From the NCBI RefSeq assembly GCF_900113315.1, contig NZ_FOZG01000002.1, forward strand, positions 1,178,001 through 1,242,000: DNA of 64,000 bases. The letters run 5' to 3'. Shown piece after piece: positions 34,363 through 43,237 of the stretch (its first letter is position 1; each line of letters opens with the position of its first letter). Made by a program: the position numbers and the translations under genes. The notes beneath the pieces are model-generated. The model was not told where the DNA came from, ran no database searches, and worked only from the letters and a program-made list of their open reading frames with translations. Source of the DNA: Sphingomonas jatrophae. GTDB lineage: Bacteria > Pseudomonadota > Alphaproteobacteria > Sphingomonadales > Sphingomonadaceae.

Positions 34363-37300
34363 TCACCGCGCCGCCACCGTCACCGGCCGGTTCGGGATCG
34401 CCGCGCGGATATCGGGCGAATACATCGCCTCCACCCGCGTCGGCGGCAGCTGGAAGGTGCCGACGCCGTTCAGCCGCACCGCATATTCGGCGACGAAGCG
34501 GCCGCGCGGCACCCAGCTCCAATAGCCGCGCCACGCATCCTGCGCACGCTCGACATAGGCCGGGCTGACGCCCTCGCCGCCGCTCGCCGCCTCGGCCATC
34601 TGTGCGGACTGGCCGCCGAGGCCACCGACGATGGTGGCGCCCGCCGGGATCGGATCGTCCACCACCACCCAGTTGCGCTCCGCCCCCGCATCCACCGTCA
34701 GCCGCACGCGCAGCACGTCGCCGCGCGTCAGCCGGCCGGGCACCTTCTGAACGATCGGCGTCACCGTCCGCGCGATGCGGTAGCCGGCGGAGAGCGGCGC
34801 GGTGAGCGGCACCGCGGCCTTGACGACCACCTGCGCCCACGGCCCGGCACCCCCCGCCTGGGAGAGGAGCAGCGGCGAGGGCGCACGCGGCAGCGGCAGG
34901 CGAACAAGCGGATTGGCCAGCGGCCAGCCGCGCGTCTGCGTGGACGACCCCAGTTGCAGCGTCGTCGTGCCGGCAACCGCGGCGGCGGGGAAGGCGGCGG
35001 CGAAGCGGCGGGCGGCGATCGCGCCCCAGGCGTTCGCCGGCGTCGTATCCCAATGGCCGCGGCGCTGGCGCAGCGACAGGCCGACCATCATCCGCGGCGC
35101 TTCGCTGGCGAAACCCTGCCGGCCGAGCGCGACCAGCAGCGCACGCGCCGCCATCTCGTCACCCGACACCATCATCCACCACGGCGCCGCACCCTGATCG
35201 ACCAGATCGAGCCGCGACCCTTCATAGACCAGCCGACCGCGCAGCACGGAGAGCGCCTCCGCCTTGGCGGCGGGATCGGCGCCGGGCGTGCGATCGAGCG
35301 CGACGATCCAGTCGGTCAGCGCCGAGGTCGGCATGTCGCGCGCGGCAAGGCCGATCTGGCCGAACATGCCGGCATTCGCCGCCCCCGCCCGCGCCAGCGC
35401 GCCGAGCGCGGCAAGCTTGAGCAGCCGCCGCTCGCCGCCACCCGGCCCGTCATGCGCGATCCGCCCGTCGACCACGCCGGCAAGCGCCTGCACCATCCGC
35501 GCCCGCGCGCTCTCGGGCAGCGGCAGGCCCGCCTCGCTAGCGATGGAGAGGATGTAGGCGGTGAGCGCCTCCGATCCTTCCGCACCATCGACCGGCCAGT
35601 ATCGGAGCAGGCCGTCGCCATCGAAATAGGCCGGCAGATCGCCCGCGACGCGGCCCCACATCGCCGCATCGCCCAGCGCCACCGCGCGCGAGGCCCGCTG
35701 TTCGAGGCAGCTATAGGGATAGGCGACCATGTAGGCGCGCACGCCGGCCAGCGGCGGCTCGAGCGCCGCGGTCAGCCGCACCTCGACTCCGCCGCGGCCG
35801 GGCAGCGCGCCCGTGGGCGCGGCGATGGGGAGCGATCCGCCCTCGCCGACGCGGAGCAAGGTTGCGGCCCACGTCTCGACCGGGATGGCCGGCACGATCT
35901 CCTGCGCCGCGGTCAGCCGGTCGGCTGCGCCGCCGCTTGCCCTGGCGTTGACCGTCCATGCGACGCGACCGATGCCGGCGGGGGCGGTCAGGTGCCAGTT
36001 GACCGGCACCGCGCCCCCCGCCGGGATCGTGACGGTGAGCGGCGGTGCGCGGCCGATGCGCGGTGATGTCTCAGCGGTGGCGGTGACGGTCATCGCGCGG
36101 TTGCTGCCGTTGCGGAGCGTGAAGCCCGCAGCATAGCGATCCCCCTCGCGCACCAAGGGCGGCAGGCCGGGATAGATGGCCAGATCCTGCACCGTGCGGA
36201 TCACCGCCTCACCCGTGCCGAAGCGGTCGCTGCCCGCAGTCGCGATGGCGACGAGGCGGAAGGCGGACAGGCTGTCGGAGAGCGGTACGGCAACGCGCGC
36301 GCGGCCGGCGGCGTCGAGCGGCACGCGCCCGCGCCACAGCAGCACCGGGCGGAAATCCTCGCGGTTGACCGCGCCGAGGTCGCCGCCGCCGCCACCCGCA
36401 GCCAGCGCCTTGCGGCCATAATGCCGCTTGCCGACGACCTGCATCGCCGCGGTCGAGGTGACGACGGAGAGCGGGCGTTCGCCCATCATCGCGTCGATCA
36501 GCTTCCAGCTGTCATTCGGCGCCAGCTGGAGGATCGCCTCGTCCACCGCGGCGAAGGCGATCTCGGCCGATTTCGGCGGCACCTTGCCGGGGGCGGTGAC
36601 CTGCACCGCCACCTGCGCCGTTTCGCGCACATGATAGGCGGCGCGATCCGCCTTCACCTGCACGTCCAGTCGGTGCGCCTCCCAGCCGACGTTCAGCTTG
36701 GCGAGGCCGAGGCGGTAGGAGGGCTTGGCCAGATCGACCAGCGCGGTCGGCGCCGCGCCCTCGCGGCTGAAGAAGGGCAGGTGCCAACGCCGCGCGAAAT
36801 CGGCCAACCACAGCCGCCAGCCGCCGATCCGCCCGCGCACCGCGAGCACGGAGACATAGACGTCGGGCGCATAGGTGCCGGCGAGCGGCACCTCGACCAC
36901 CGGATCCTTGCCGCTGAGCTGTGTGACGAAGGAGGACAGCACGCCCTCCCGCTCCACCGTGACGAGCGCGGTGGCGGAGCGGAACGGCATCCGCACCTGC
37001 AGCCGGGCGGTGGCGCCGGCGGCATAGTCCCTGGCTTCGGGGATGAGGTCCATCCGGTCGCCATTGTCGCCGCCGAACCACCATTCGTCCTCGCCCGCGA
37101 GCCAGACGGAGGTGGTGGCGCGCGTCTCGCGTCCCTCGTCGTCTTGCGCCGTGGCGACGGCATAGACCTCACCCGAAACGCCGGGATCGAGCGCGCAGGA
37201 GGCGAGCCCCTGTGCGTCGGTGGTGGCGGAGCAGATCGCGTCCAGTTCGGTGACGCGGGCATTGTTGTCATAGGCGTAGAAGCCGCCGATCAGCCGCCGC

Positions 37301-40077
37301 CGCGCGGACAAGATCTCGCGGCTGTAGAGCGCGACCTTGATCCGCTGTCCCTTGATCGGCCGCCCCTCGGGATCGAGCGCGACGAGCTTCAGCCGCAGGT
37401 CGTCATCCTTCATCATCCAGCCGTCGGTCTTCAGGCCGATGCGGACGGCGGCGGTGTGCAGCGTGATGTTGGAGGCGGCGGTCAGCGTTTCGCCGTTGGC
37501 ATCCTGATAATCCATCTCCACCGCCATCACGGCGGGGCCGTCGATCGCGGCAGGCACCTCGATGCTGGTGCGCGCGGCGCCCTGTCGGTCGAGCGTGACG
37601 GGCAGCGTCTGCGCCGGCGGCCAGGGTGCGGTGACCTCGTTATTGTCGCCGTCGAGCGGGGTGACGCCAGGCTTCACGCGGCGGCCGCCGAAGCTCCACC
37701 CGTCCCAGCCTTTCGGCGCGCGTTCGTCGGCGGAGAAAGCGGCGCGCACGGCGACGGGCAGGTTGGCCGCACCGCCGCCCGAGAGATAGCCGACGAACAG
37801 GTCGAGCGGCACGGCCTTGGGCCGCACCTGCGCTGCCTTGGGCCCGGAGACGGCGGCGCGCATCGTCGGCAGGCGATATTCGTCGACGCGGAGCGACTGG
37901 CCCGTGTCGATGCGCGTGTCGCCCGCGATCACGGCGAGATCATAGTCGCCGAGCGGCGCGCCCTTGGGGGCCGTCCAGCGCGTCTCACCGACGCCGTCGC
38001 GGCCAATGGCGAGCGGCACGTCAAACTCGGTGTCCGAGCCGCGGTGAGTGAGGCGCAGCAGGCCGGCAAAGCCTTCCGCGGCGAAGCCGGTTGCGACGGG
38101 GCGGCGCAGGATCTGCTTCATCGCCACGCTCTCGCCCTGGCGGATCAGCGTGCGATCGAACACGGTGTGGACGATCGGCCCCTGTTCGGACCAGCCGAAC
38201 GGCAGCTCGAAATCGGTCGGCGCGATGCCGTCCGCCCACTTGCTCATCGTGAAGCTGTAATCGCCGGCGGCGCGCGCGGAGATCATCAGCGGGTGGTTCT
38301 CGCTATTCTCGTCGCAGCTGCCGTAGGTGGATGGATCGCCGAGCGGCTTGGCAACGAGCAGGCGCCCCTGCGCATCGGTGCGCCCTTCCGCCAGCGCGGC
38401 GCCGGTGCAGCTGTCGCTGACGGTGATCGCGGCGCCCGCGACCGGCTTGCCGCCGTCGAGGCTGGTCACCCAAGCGAGGCTGGAAGCGCGGCCCCATTTG
38501 AAATGCACCGCCATGTTGGTGACGAGCGCGCCTGCCGCCACATAGCGCGGCGCATCGCGGCCGAGCAGAGCGCGGCCGAGCGCCGGACTGGCCAGCTCGA
38601 CGACATAGAAGCCGGGCTTGCCGAGCGGCACGCCGACCACCTCGAAATCCTTGCCCTTGCCCGGCAGCGCGAGATTGAGCGGCTTGGCGCGACCTTCGCC
38701 GGCGAGGATCGAGGCGGCACCCGTCATGTTGACGGTGACGCTCTCGCCGCCGCGCTTTTCGTCGCGCCAGTCATTCTCGGCGGCCTTGTCGATCCGCCGC
38801 AGCCACGCGGCGACCGCGCCGTCACCGCCCTCCACCTTGAGCGCACCGCCGCCGATGCCGGCAATGTGCCCGGCCAGCGCCGGCTCGACCGCGCGGACGG
38901 TAACGGGCAGGACGCCGCCTTCCTTCGCCTCAAGGATGCCGAAATCGGCGGCGAACTTGACGAGCGGCGGCGCGGCATCGAACCGGACCTCCAGCGGGAA
39001 GCGGCGCGCATTGGCGAGCGGACGGCCGCTCAGGTCGCGCAGATCGGCGGGAAGGCTGAGCTGGCCGGTGGCGGCCGAGGGCAGCGGCTTGTCGAACGTG
39101 ACGCTGGACACCTGCGCGCCCTTGTCCTCGATCCGGGGCGTCAATGTGCGGCCGCCGACCTCGATGCGCAGCGCCTCGGCCTGCGCGCGCGGGATCGGCG
39201 CGGTGAAGCGGACATAAGCCGGCTGGACCGGGTTGCAGCCCGCGCGCGGATTGACACGGGCACATTCGAACCGTGCCTCGAACGCCTTGCGCACGGTGAA
39301 GTCGAACCGCCGCTCGGCCCCCGCCAGCTTGCCGCCGGGCGCGGCGATGCTGGCCGGCCAGACCAGCGCCATGTCGCGGCCGGGCGGCAGCGGCCGGCGG
39401 CATTTCAGCGCGACGACGCCGGCCAGCGCTCGGGTGCGTGCCGCACCGGCCTTGGGCAGCGGCTTCGGCAGGCCCGCCTCGTCGAGGAAGTTGCCGACCT
39501 CCCATCCGTCCGGATCGAGCTCACCCAGCACTTCACCCGCAGTGCCGGGAGGCAGCAGGTCGACCGGGATCTTCTCGCCGATGCCGTCCACCGCGCAATA
39601 GGCCTCGCGCGCGACGGAGGCGGGATCGGGAGCGAGGCTGGCGGCGACGAGGAAGGCGGCGCCCTCCTCGATCTCTCCGCCGATCTGGCCGGCCAGCACC
39701 GCGCGCGCGGTCGGCCCGCCCGCATCGGCAAGGAAGCTGCGCTCACCGCCGATGCCGGCACCCCGCGCGCTTTTGAGGCCATCGACGAGCGTGAAGCGGC
39801 AGGAAACGCCGCCGGGCAGCGGGCGGGCATAATCCCAGACGAAGCTGCGCGCATCGATCCAGCGGCCCTGCCCGCCGACGGGGCAGGCGGAGGTGACGGG
39901 CGGCGCGGCGCGCGGATCGCCGAGCGGCACCATGGGCTCTGAGAAGATGAAGGTGAAACGCTCGATCGAGCCGCCGCCGAAGCCGGGCGTCGCACTCTCG
40001 ACCTTGGGCGACACGTCTGCGGTTGCGCCCACCGCGGCAAGCGCCAGCGCGACCACTCCCAGCTTCGCCCAGCGCAT
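34363..40077 (-). CDS. Bacterial alpha-2-macroglobulin family protein
   Basis: 1904 residues, longer than the E. coli homologue. The start MRWAKLGVVALALAAVGATA is a signal peptide without a lipobox cysteine, so the protein is probably soluble in the periplasm rather than a lipoprotein. The thioester motif CLEQ is intact (Cys1457-Gln1460, in YSCLEQRASRAVALGD). A macroglobulin-like array with repeated beta-rich modules precedes it and a C-terminal receptor-binding-like region follows. Family members trap proteases that breach the outer membrane and work with PBP1C in peptidoglycan repair. It lies upstream of pbpC on the same strand. Confidence 0.93.
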   Translation of the reverse strand: MRWAKLGVVALALAAVGATADVSPKVESATPGFGGGSIERFTFIFSEPMVPLGDPRAAPPVTSACPVGGQGRWIDARSFVWDYARPLPGGVSCRFTLVDGLKSARGAGIGGERSFLADAGGPTARAVLAGQIGGEIEEGAAFLVAASLAPDPASVAREAYCAVDGIGEKIPVDLLPPGTAGEVLGELDPDGWEVGNFLDEAGLPKPLPKAGAARTRALAGVVALKCRRPLPPGRDMALVWPASIAAPGGKLAGAERRFDFTVRKAFEARFECARVNPRAGCNPVQPAYVRFTAPIPRAQAEALRIEVGGRTLTPRIEDKGAQVSSVTFDKPLPSAATGQLSLPADLRDLSGRPLANARRFPLEVRFDAAPPLVKFAADFGILEAKEGGVLPVTVRAVEPALAGHIAGIGGGALKVEGGDGAVAAWLRRIDKAAENDWRDEKRGGESVTVNMTGAASILAGEGRAKPLNLALPGKGKDFEVVGVPLGKPGFYVVELASPALGRALLGRDAPRYVAAGALVTNMAVHFKWGRASSLAWVTSLDGGKPVAGAAITVSDSCTGAALAEGRTDAQGRLLVAKPLGDPSTYGSCDENSENHPLMISARAAGDYSFTMSKWADGIAPTDFELPFGWSEQGPIVHTVFDRTLIRQGESVAMKQILRRPVATGFAAEGFAGLLRLTHRGSDTEFDVPLAIGRDGVGETRWTAPKGAPLGDYDLAVIAGDTRIDTGQSLRVDEYRLPTMRAAVSGPKAAQVRPKAVPLDLFVGYLSGGGAANLPVAVRAAFSADERAPKGWDGWSFGGRRVKPGVTPLDGDNNEVTAPWPPAQTLPVTLDRQGAARTSIEVPAAIDGPAVMAVEMDYQDANGETLTAASNITLHTAAVRIGLKTDGWMMKDDDLRLKLVALDPEGRPIKGQRIKVALYSREILSARRRLIGGFYAYDNNARVTELDAICSATTDAQGLASCALDPGVSGEVYAVATAQDDEGRETRATTSVWLAGEDEWWFGGDNGDRMDLIPEARDYAAGATARLQVRMPFRSATALVTVEREGVLSSFVTQLSGKDPVVEVPLAGTYAPDVYVSVLAVRGRIGGWRLWLADFARRWHLPFFSREGAAPTALVDLAKPSYRLGLAKLNVGWEAHRLDVQVKADRAAYHVRETAQVAVQVTAPGKVPPKSAEIAFAAVDEAILQLAPNDSWKLIDAMMGERPLSVVTSTAAMQVVGKRHYGRKALAAGGGGGDLGAVNREDFRPVLLWRGRVPLDAAGRARVAVPLSDSLSAFRLVAIATAGSDRFGTGEAVIRTVQDLAIYPGLPPLVREGDRYAAGFTLRNGSNRAMTVTATAETSPRIGRAPPLTVTIPAGGAVPVNWHLTAPAGIGRVAWTVNARASGGAADRLTAAQEIVPAIPVETWAATLLRVGEGGSLPIAAPTGALPGRGGVEVRLTAALEPPLAGVRAYMVAYPYSCLEQRASRAVALGDAAMWGRVAGDLPAYFDGDGLLRYWPVDGAEGSEALTAYILSIASEAGLPLPESARARMVQALAGVVDGRIAHDGPGGGERRLLKLAALGALARAGAANAGMFGQIGLAARDMPTSALTDWIVALDRTPGADPAAKAEALSVLRGRLVYEGSRLDLVDQGAAPWWMMVSGDEMAARALLVALGRQGFASEAPRMMVGLSLRQRRGHWDTTPANAWGAIAARRFAAAFPAAAVAGTTTLQLGSSTQTRGWPLANPLVRLPLPRAPSPLLLSQAGGAGPWAQVVVKAAVPLTAPLSAGYRIARTVTPIVQKVPGRLTRGDVLRVRLTVDAGAERNWVVVDDPIPAGATIVGGLGGQSAQMAEAASGGEGVSPAYVERAQDAWRGYWSWVPRGRFVAEYAVRLNGVGTFQLPPTRVEAMYSPDIRAAIPNRPVTVAAR

Positions 40078-40131
40078 GCATGCCTCCCCTTTGATGCCGG
40101 TTTGGCGCGGGAGACGCCGCAGGTCCAGCCT

Positions 40132-41718
40132 TCAGGGGATCAGGATCGTATCTCTCGGCTCGGCGGCGGCGGCCGGGAAGTCGCGCGTATAGTGCAGCCC
40201 ACGGCTTTCCTTTCGGCTGAGCGCGGAGCGGATGATGAGATCGGCAACGCCGACGAGATTGCGCAGCTCGATCAGGTCGGCGGTGACGCGGAAGTTGCCG
40301 TAATAATCCTCGACCTCGTGGGCGAGCAGCTCGATCCGGTGCTGTGCCCGCTCCAGCCGCTTGGTGGTGCGGACGATGCCGACATAATCCCACATGAACC
40401 GGCGGATCTCGCGCCAGTTATGCTGGACGACGACCTCCTCGTCGGAATCGGACACGCGGCTTTCGTCCCACGGGCGGATGGCGGGCGGCGCGGGCAGCTG
40501 ATCCCAGCAGGCGCCGATATGGTCGGCCGCCGCCTCGCCGAACACGAAGCATTCGAGCAGCGAGTTGGACGCGAGCCGGTTGGCGCCGTGCAGGCCGGAC
40601 TGGGTGCATTCGCCTGCGGCATAGAGGCCGGGCAGGTCGGTCCGCCCGTCGAGATCCACCAGGATGCCGCCGCAGGTGTAATGCTGCGCGGGCACGACCG
40701 GGATCGGCTGGCGGGTGATGTCGATGCCAAGGCCGATCAGCTTGTCGTAGATGTTGGGGAAATGGCCGCGGACGAACTCCGCCGGCATGTGGCTGATGTC
40801 GAGATGGACGTAATCGAGGCCGTAGCGCTTGATCTCGGCGTCGATCGCGCGCGCCACCACGTCGCGCGGGGCCAGCTCCAGCCGCTCGGCGTCGTAATAG
40901 GGCATGAACCGCTTGCCCGTGGTCGGGTTGATCAGCCGTCCGCCCTCGCCGCGCACCGCCTCGGTGATGAGGAAGTTCTTGACCTGCAGATTGTAGAGGC
41001 AGGTCGGGTGGAACTGCATGAACTCCATGTTGGAGATGCGGGCACCCGCGCGCCACGCCATGGCGATGCCGTCCCCCGTCGCGCCGCGCGGGGCGGTGGA
41101 ATAGAGATAGGTGCGCCCCGCGCCGCCGGTCGCCAGCACGGTCGCCCGTCCGAGGAACGTCTCCACCCGCCCTTCGGTGCGGTTGAGCGCGTAGACGCCC
41201 CAGACGTGGCCATCGCCCGAATAGCGCTCGCCATGCCGCCCGGTGACGAGGTCGATCGCCGCCATGTCGGGGAACAGCGTGATGTTGGGATTGTCCGCGG
41301 CGGCGCGTTCCAGCGCGCGCTGCACCGCGGCCCCGGTCGCGTCGTCGACATGGACGATGCGGCGATGGCTGTGCCCGCCCTCCCGCGTCAGGTGGAGCGC
41401 GCCGCCCTCCTCGTTGAACGGGACGCCCAGTTCCGCCAGCCGCCGGATCGCCTCCGGCGCGCGCTCGACGACGAACTCCACGGTGCGCCGGTCGTTGAGG
41501 CCGGCGCCCGCGATCATCGTGTCCTCGACATGCGCCTCGAACGTGTCGCCCGGCTCCAGCACCGCGGCGATGCCGCCTTGCGCCCACGCGGTCGAACCGT
41601 CGGACAGCTTGCCCTTGGCGAGCACCGCCACGCGGAAGCGCCCGGCGAGGTTGAGCGCGGCGGTCAGCCCGGCAGCGCCGGAGCCGAGCACGACGACGTC
41701 GAAATGATGCGCGGTCAT
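40132..41718 (-). CDS. nadB: L-aspartate oxidase
   Basis: 528 residues. The FAD-binding N terminus is VVVLGSGAAGLTAALNLAGR, followed by the succinate dehydrogenase/fumarate reductase-like segments LSDGSTAWAQGGIAAVLE, FMQFHPTCLYN and ECTQSGLHGANRLASNSLLE. It oxidises aspartate to iminoaspartate, the first step of quinolinate and NAD synthesis. nadA and nadC are not in this window. The ABC ATPase ends 49 bases upstream on the same strand. Confidence 0.95.
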   Translation of the reverse strand: MTAHHFDVVVLGSGAAGLTAALNLAGRFRVAVLAKGKLSDGSTAWAQGGIAAVLEPGDTFEAHVEDTMIAGAGLNDRRTVEFVVERAPEAIRRLAELGVPFNEEGGALHLTREGGHSHRRIVHVDDATGAAVQRALERAAADNPNITLFPDMAAIDLVTGRHGERYSGDGHVWGVYALNRTEGRVETFLGRATVLATGGAGRTYLYSTAPRGATGDGIAMAWRAGARISNMEFMQFHPTCLYNLQVKNFLITEAVRGEGGRLINPTTGKRFMPYYDAERLELAPRDVVARAIDAEIKRYGLDYVHLDISHMPAEFVRGHFPNIYDKLIGLGIDITRQPIPVVPAQHYTCGGILVDLDGRTDLPGLYAAGECTQSGLHGANRLASNSLLECFVFGEAAADHIGACWDQLPAPPAIRPWDESRVSDSDEEVVVQHNWREIRRFMWDYVGIVRTTKRLERAQHRIELLAHEVEDYYGNFRVTADLIELRNLVGVADLIIRSALSRKESRGLHYTRDFPAAAAEPRDTILIP

Positions 41719-41766
41719 GGGTGCCGGCTCTAGCGAGCCGTCACGGAAACGTCACGCCCGCCGGGA

Positions 41767-42687
41767 TTACGCCGCGGCGCGCGTCAGGTTGAGGAAGACG
41801 TCCTCCAGATCCGCCTCGCGCGTGGAGACATCGACGATGCCGAGGCCCGCTTCCGTGACGGCGGCCAGCACCTCGCCCGCATTCACCCGGCGCTTGTCGT
41901 AGGTGATGACGATCGTCCGCTCGCCCTTCAGCTCGATCTTCTCGAAGCAGGGGGCGGCGGGCGGGACGGTGAGATCGCGGTCCACCGTCACCTCGACCAC
42001 CTTCTCGCTCGCCATGCCGACGAGCGCGCGCGTCGGCTCGTTGGCGATGACCTGGCCGTGGTTGATGATCGCGATGCGATCGCACAGCTCCTCGGCTTCC
42101 TCCAGATAGTGCGTCGTCAGCACCACCGTGACGCCGCGCTGGTTGAGCTCGCGGACATAGGCCCAGAGCTGCTGGCGAAGCTCCACGTCGACGCCTGCGG
42201 TCGGCTCGTCCAGCACCAGCACGGGCGGCGAATGGACCATCGCCTTGGCGACGAGCAGCCGCCGCTTCATGCCGCCCGAGAGCGAGCGGGCATAGGCATC
42301 GCGCTTGTCGGTGAGGTGGACCGCGGCGAGCAGCGCGTCCGAGCGGCGCTTCGCCTTGGGCACGCCATAGAGGCCCGCCTGATTCTCCAGCGTCTCGAAC
42401 GGCGTGAAGAAGGGATCGAACAATATCTCCTGCGGCACGATGCCGATCGACGCCTTGGCGTTGCGCGGATCGCGATCGAGATCGAACCCCCAGATTTCGG
42501 CGGTGCCGCCGGTCTTGTTGACCATGCCGGCGAGAATGTTGATCGTCGTCGACTTGCCGGCGCCGTTCGGGCCCAGCAGCCCGAAGATCTGCCCGCGCGG
42601 CACATCGAGGCTGATGCCGCGCAGCGCCTGCTTGCCGCCGGCATAGGTTTTCGAAAGATCGCGGAGCGAGATGGCGGCGTCCGTCAT
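41767..42687 (-). CDS. ABC-2-type transporter ATP-binding protein, without adjacent permease
   Basis: 306 residues from the ATG at 42687. Walker A is GLLGPNGAGKSTTIN, the Q-loop region IVPQEILFDPFFTPFE, signature LSGGMKRRLLVAKA and Walker B VLVLDEPTAGVD, then the H-loop in TVVLTTHYLEEAE. The C-terminal domain of about 80 residues is typical of DrrA/NodI/YadG-type drug or lipid exporters. Frames continue upstream to 43038 but cover the promoter region. No ABC-2 permease follows; nadB is downstream. The cognate membrane subunit must be encoded elsewhere. Confidence 0.9.
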   Translation of the reverse strand: MTDAAISLRDLSKTYAGGKQALRGISLDVPRGQIFGLLGPNGAGKSTTINILAGMVNKTGGTAEIWGFDLDRDPRNAKASIGIVPQEILFDPFFTPFETLENQAGLYGVPKAKRRSDALLAAVHLTDKRDAYARSLSGGMKRRLLVAKAMVHSPPVLVLDEPTAGVDVELRQQLWAYVRELNQRGVTVVLTTHYLEEAEELCDRIAIINHGQVIANEPTRALVGMASEKVVEVTVDRDLTVPPAAPCFEKIELKGERTIVITYDKRRVNAGEVLAAVTEAGLGIVDVSTREADLEDVFLNLTRAAA

Positions 42688-42779
42688 GGTGGCGGCGATA
42701 GCGGCCCGCTGGCGCGACGGGAAGCGCGTTAACCGTGGCCATATACCCGATGTCAGCTTCTTCGCCGCAATCTGGCGCG

Positions 42780-42926
42780 ATGGATAGGAGTCACAGCCTC
42801 GTCCGCCGCTCGCGCGGTGCTCTGGCCGCCGCCGCGATCGTTGCGGTCGCGCTGGCGGCGATGATGCAGGCGGGGCCTGCGCTTGCCGCCACGGCGCCGA
42901 TTGCGGTTGCGCGCGCGGCTTGCTAA
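42780..42926 (+). CDS. Possible small exported peptide, hypothetical
   Basis: A 48-residue frame from the ATG at 42780 encodes a strong signal-peptide-like segment (ALAAAAIVAVALAAMMQAG, cleavage near ALA) followed by only about a dozen residues. An upstream ATG at 42735 is in frame. It lies in the gap between the ABC ATPase start and the zinc-finger gene. No family recognised; it may be a chance frame. Confidence 0.25.
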   Translation: MDRSHSLVRRSRGALAAAAIVAVALAAMMQAGPALAATAPIAVARAAC

Positions 42927-42937
42927 CCGCTGGGCCG

Positions 42938-43168
42938 ATGAGGTCGCCCCCCGAACTGATCCGCACGCCCAGCCCCCGCGTCGCCTGCGACGGATCGGGC
43001 GAGGTGCCCGCCGCGCTCGGCCATCCGCGCGTATTCATCCAGATCGACGAAGCCGGCTATGCCGATTGCGGCTATTGCGACCGTCGCTTCGTCTTGATCG
43101 GCGGCCCGGCCGACGGGGCCGATGCCTCGGGATTGCCCGACCGCGGCGGAGACGGCGCGGGCCGCTGA
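42938..43168 (+). CDS. Small zinc-finger domain protein (zf-CHCC, NDUFS6-like)
   Basis: 76 residues from the ATG at 42938. The pattern VACDGSGE, LGHPRVFIQID and GYADCGYCDRRFVLI (Cys, His, Cys-x2-Cys) is the CHCC zinc finger of NDUFS6, an accessory subunit of mitochondrial complex I that is common as a stand-alone alphaproteobacterial protein. It is close upstream of tldD. Its exact role in bacteria is not settled; association with complex I is the usual guess. Confidence 0.85.
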   Translation: MRSPPELIRTPSPRVACDGSGEVPAALGHPRVFIQIDEAGYADCGYCDRRFVLIGGPADGADASGLPDRGGDGAGR

Positions 43169-43237
43169 TCCGGCGGCGATCACCCTGATCGACACGTCCC
43201 CGCTTACCCTCGGCCGCTTTCGCCCTATATCGGCGGC

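Noticed and set aside
36421-39942. A 1173-codon open frame on the plus strand opposite the alpha-2-macroglobulin gene
   Set aside because: It is Arg/His/Gly/Asp-rich with no motif, and is the expected mirror of a GC-rich coding strand; the minus-strand frame has a signal peptide and an intact CLEQ thioester.
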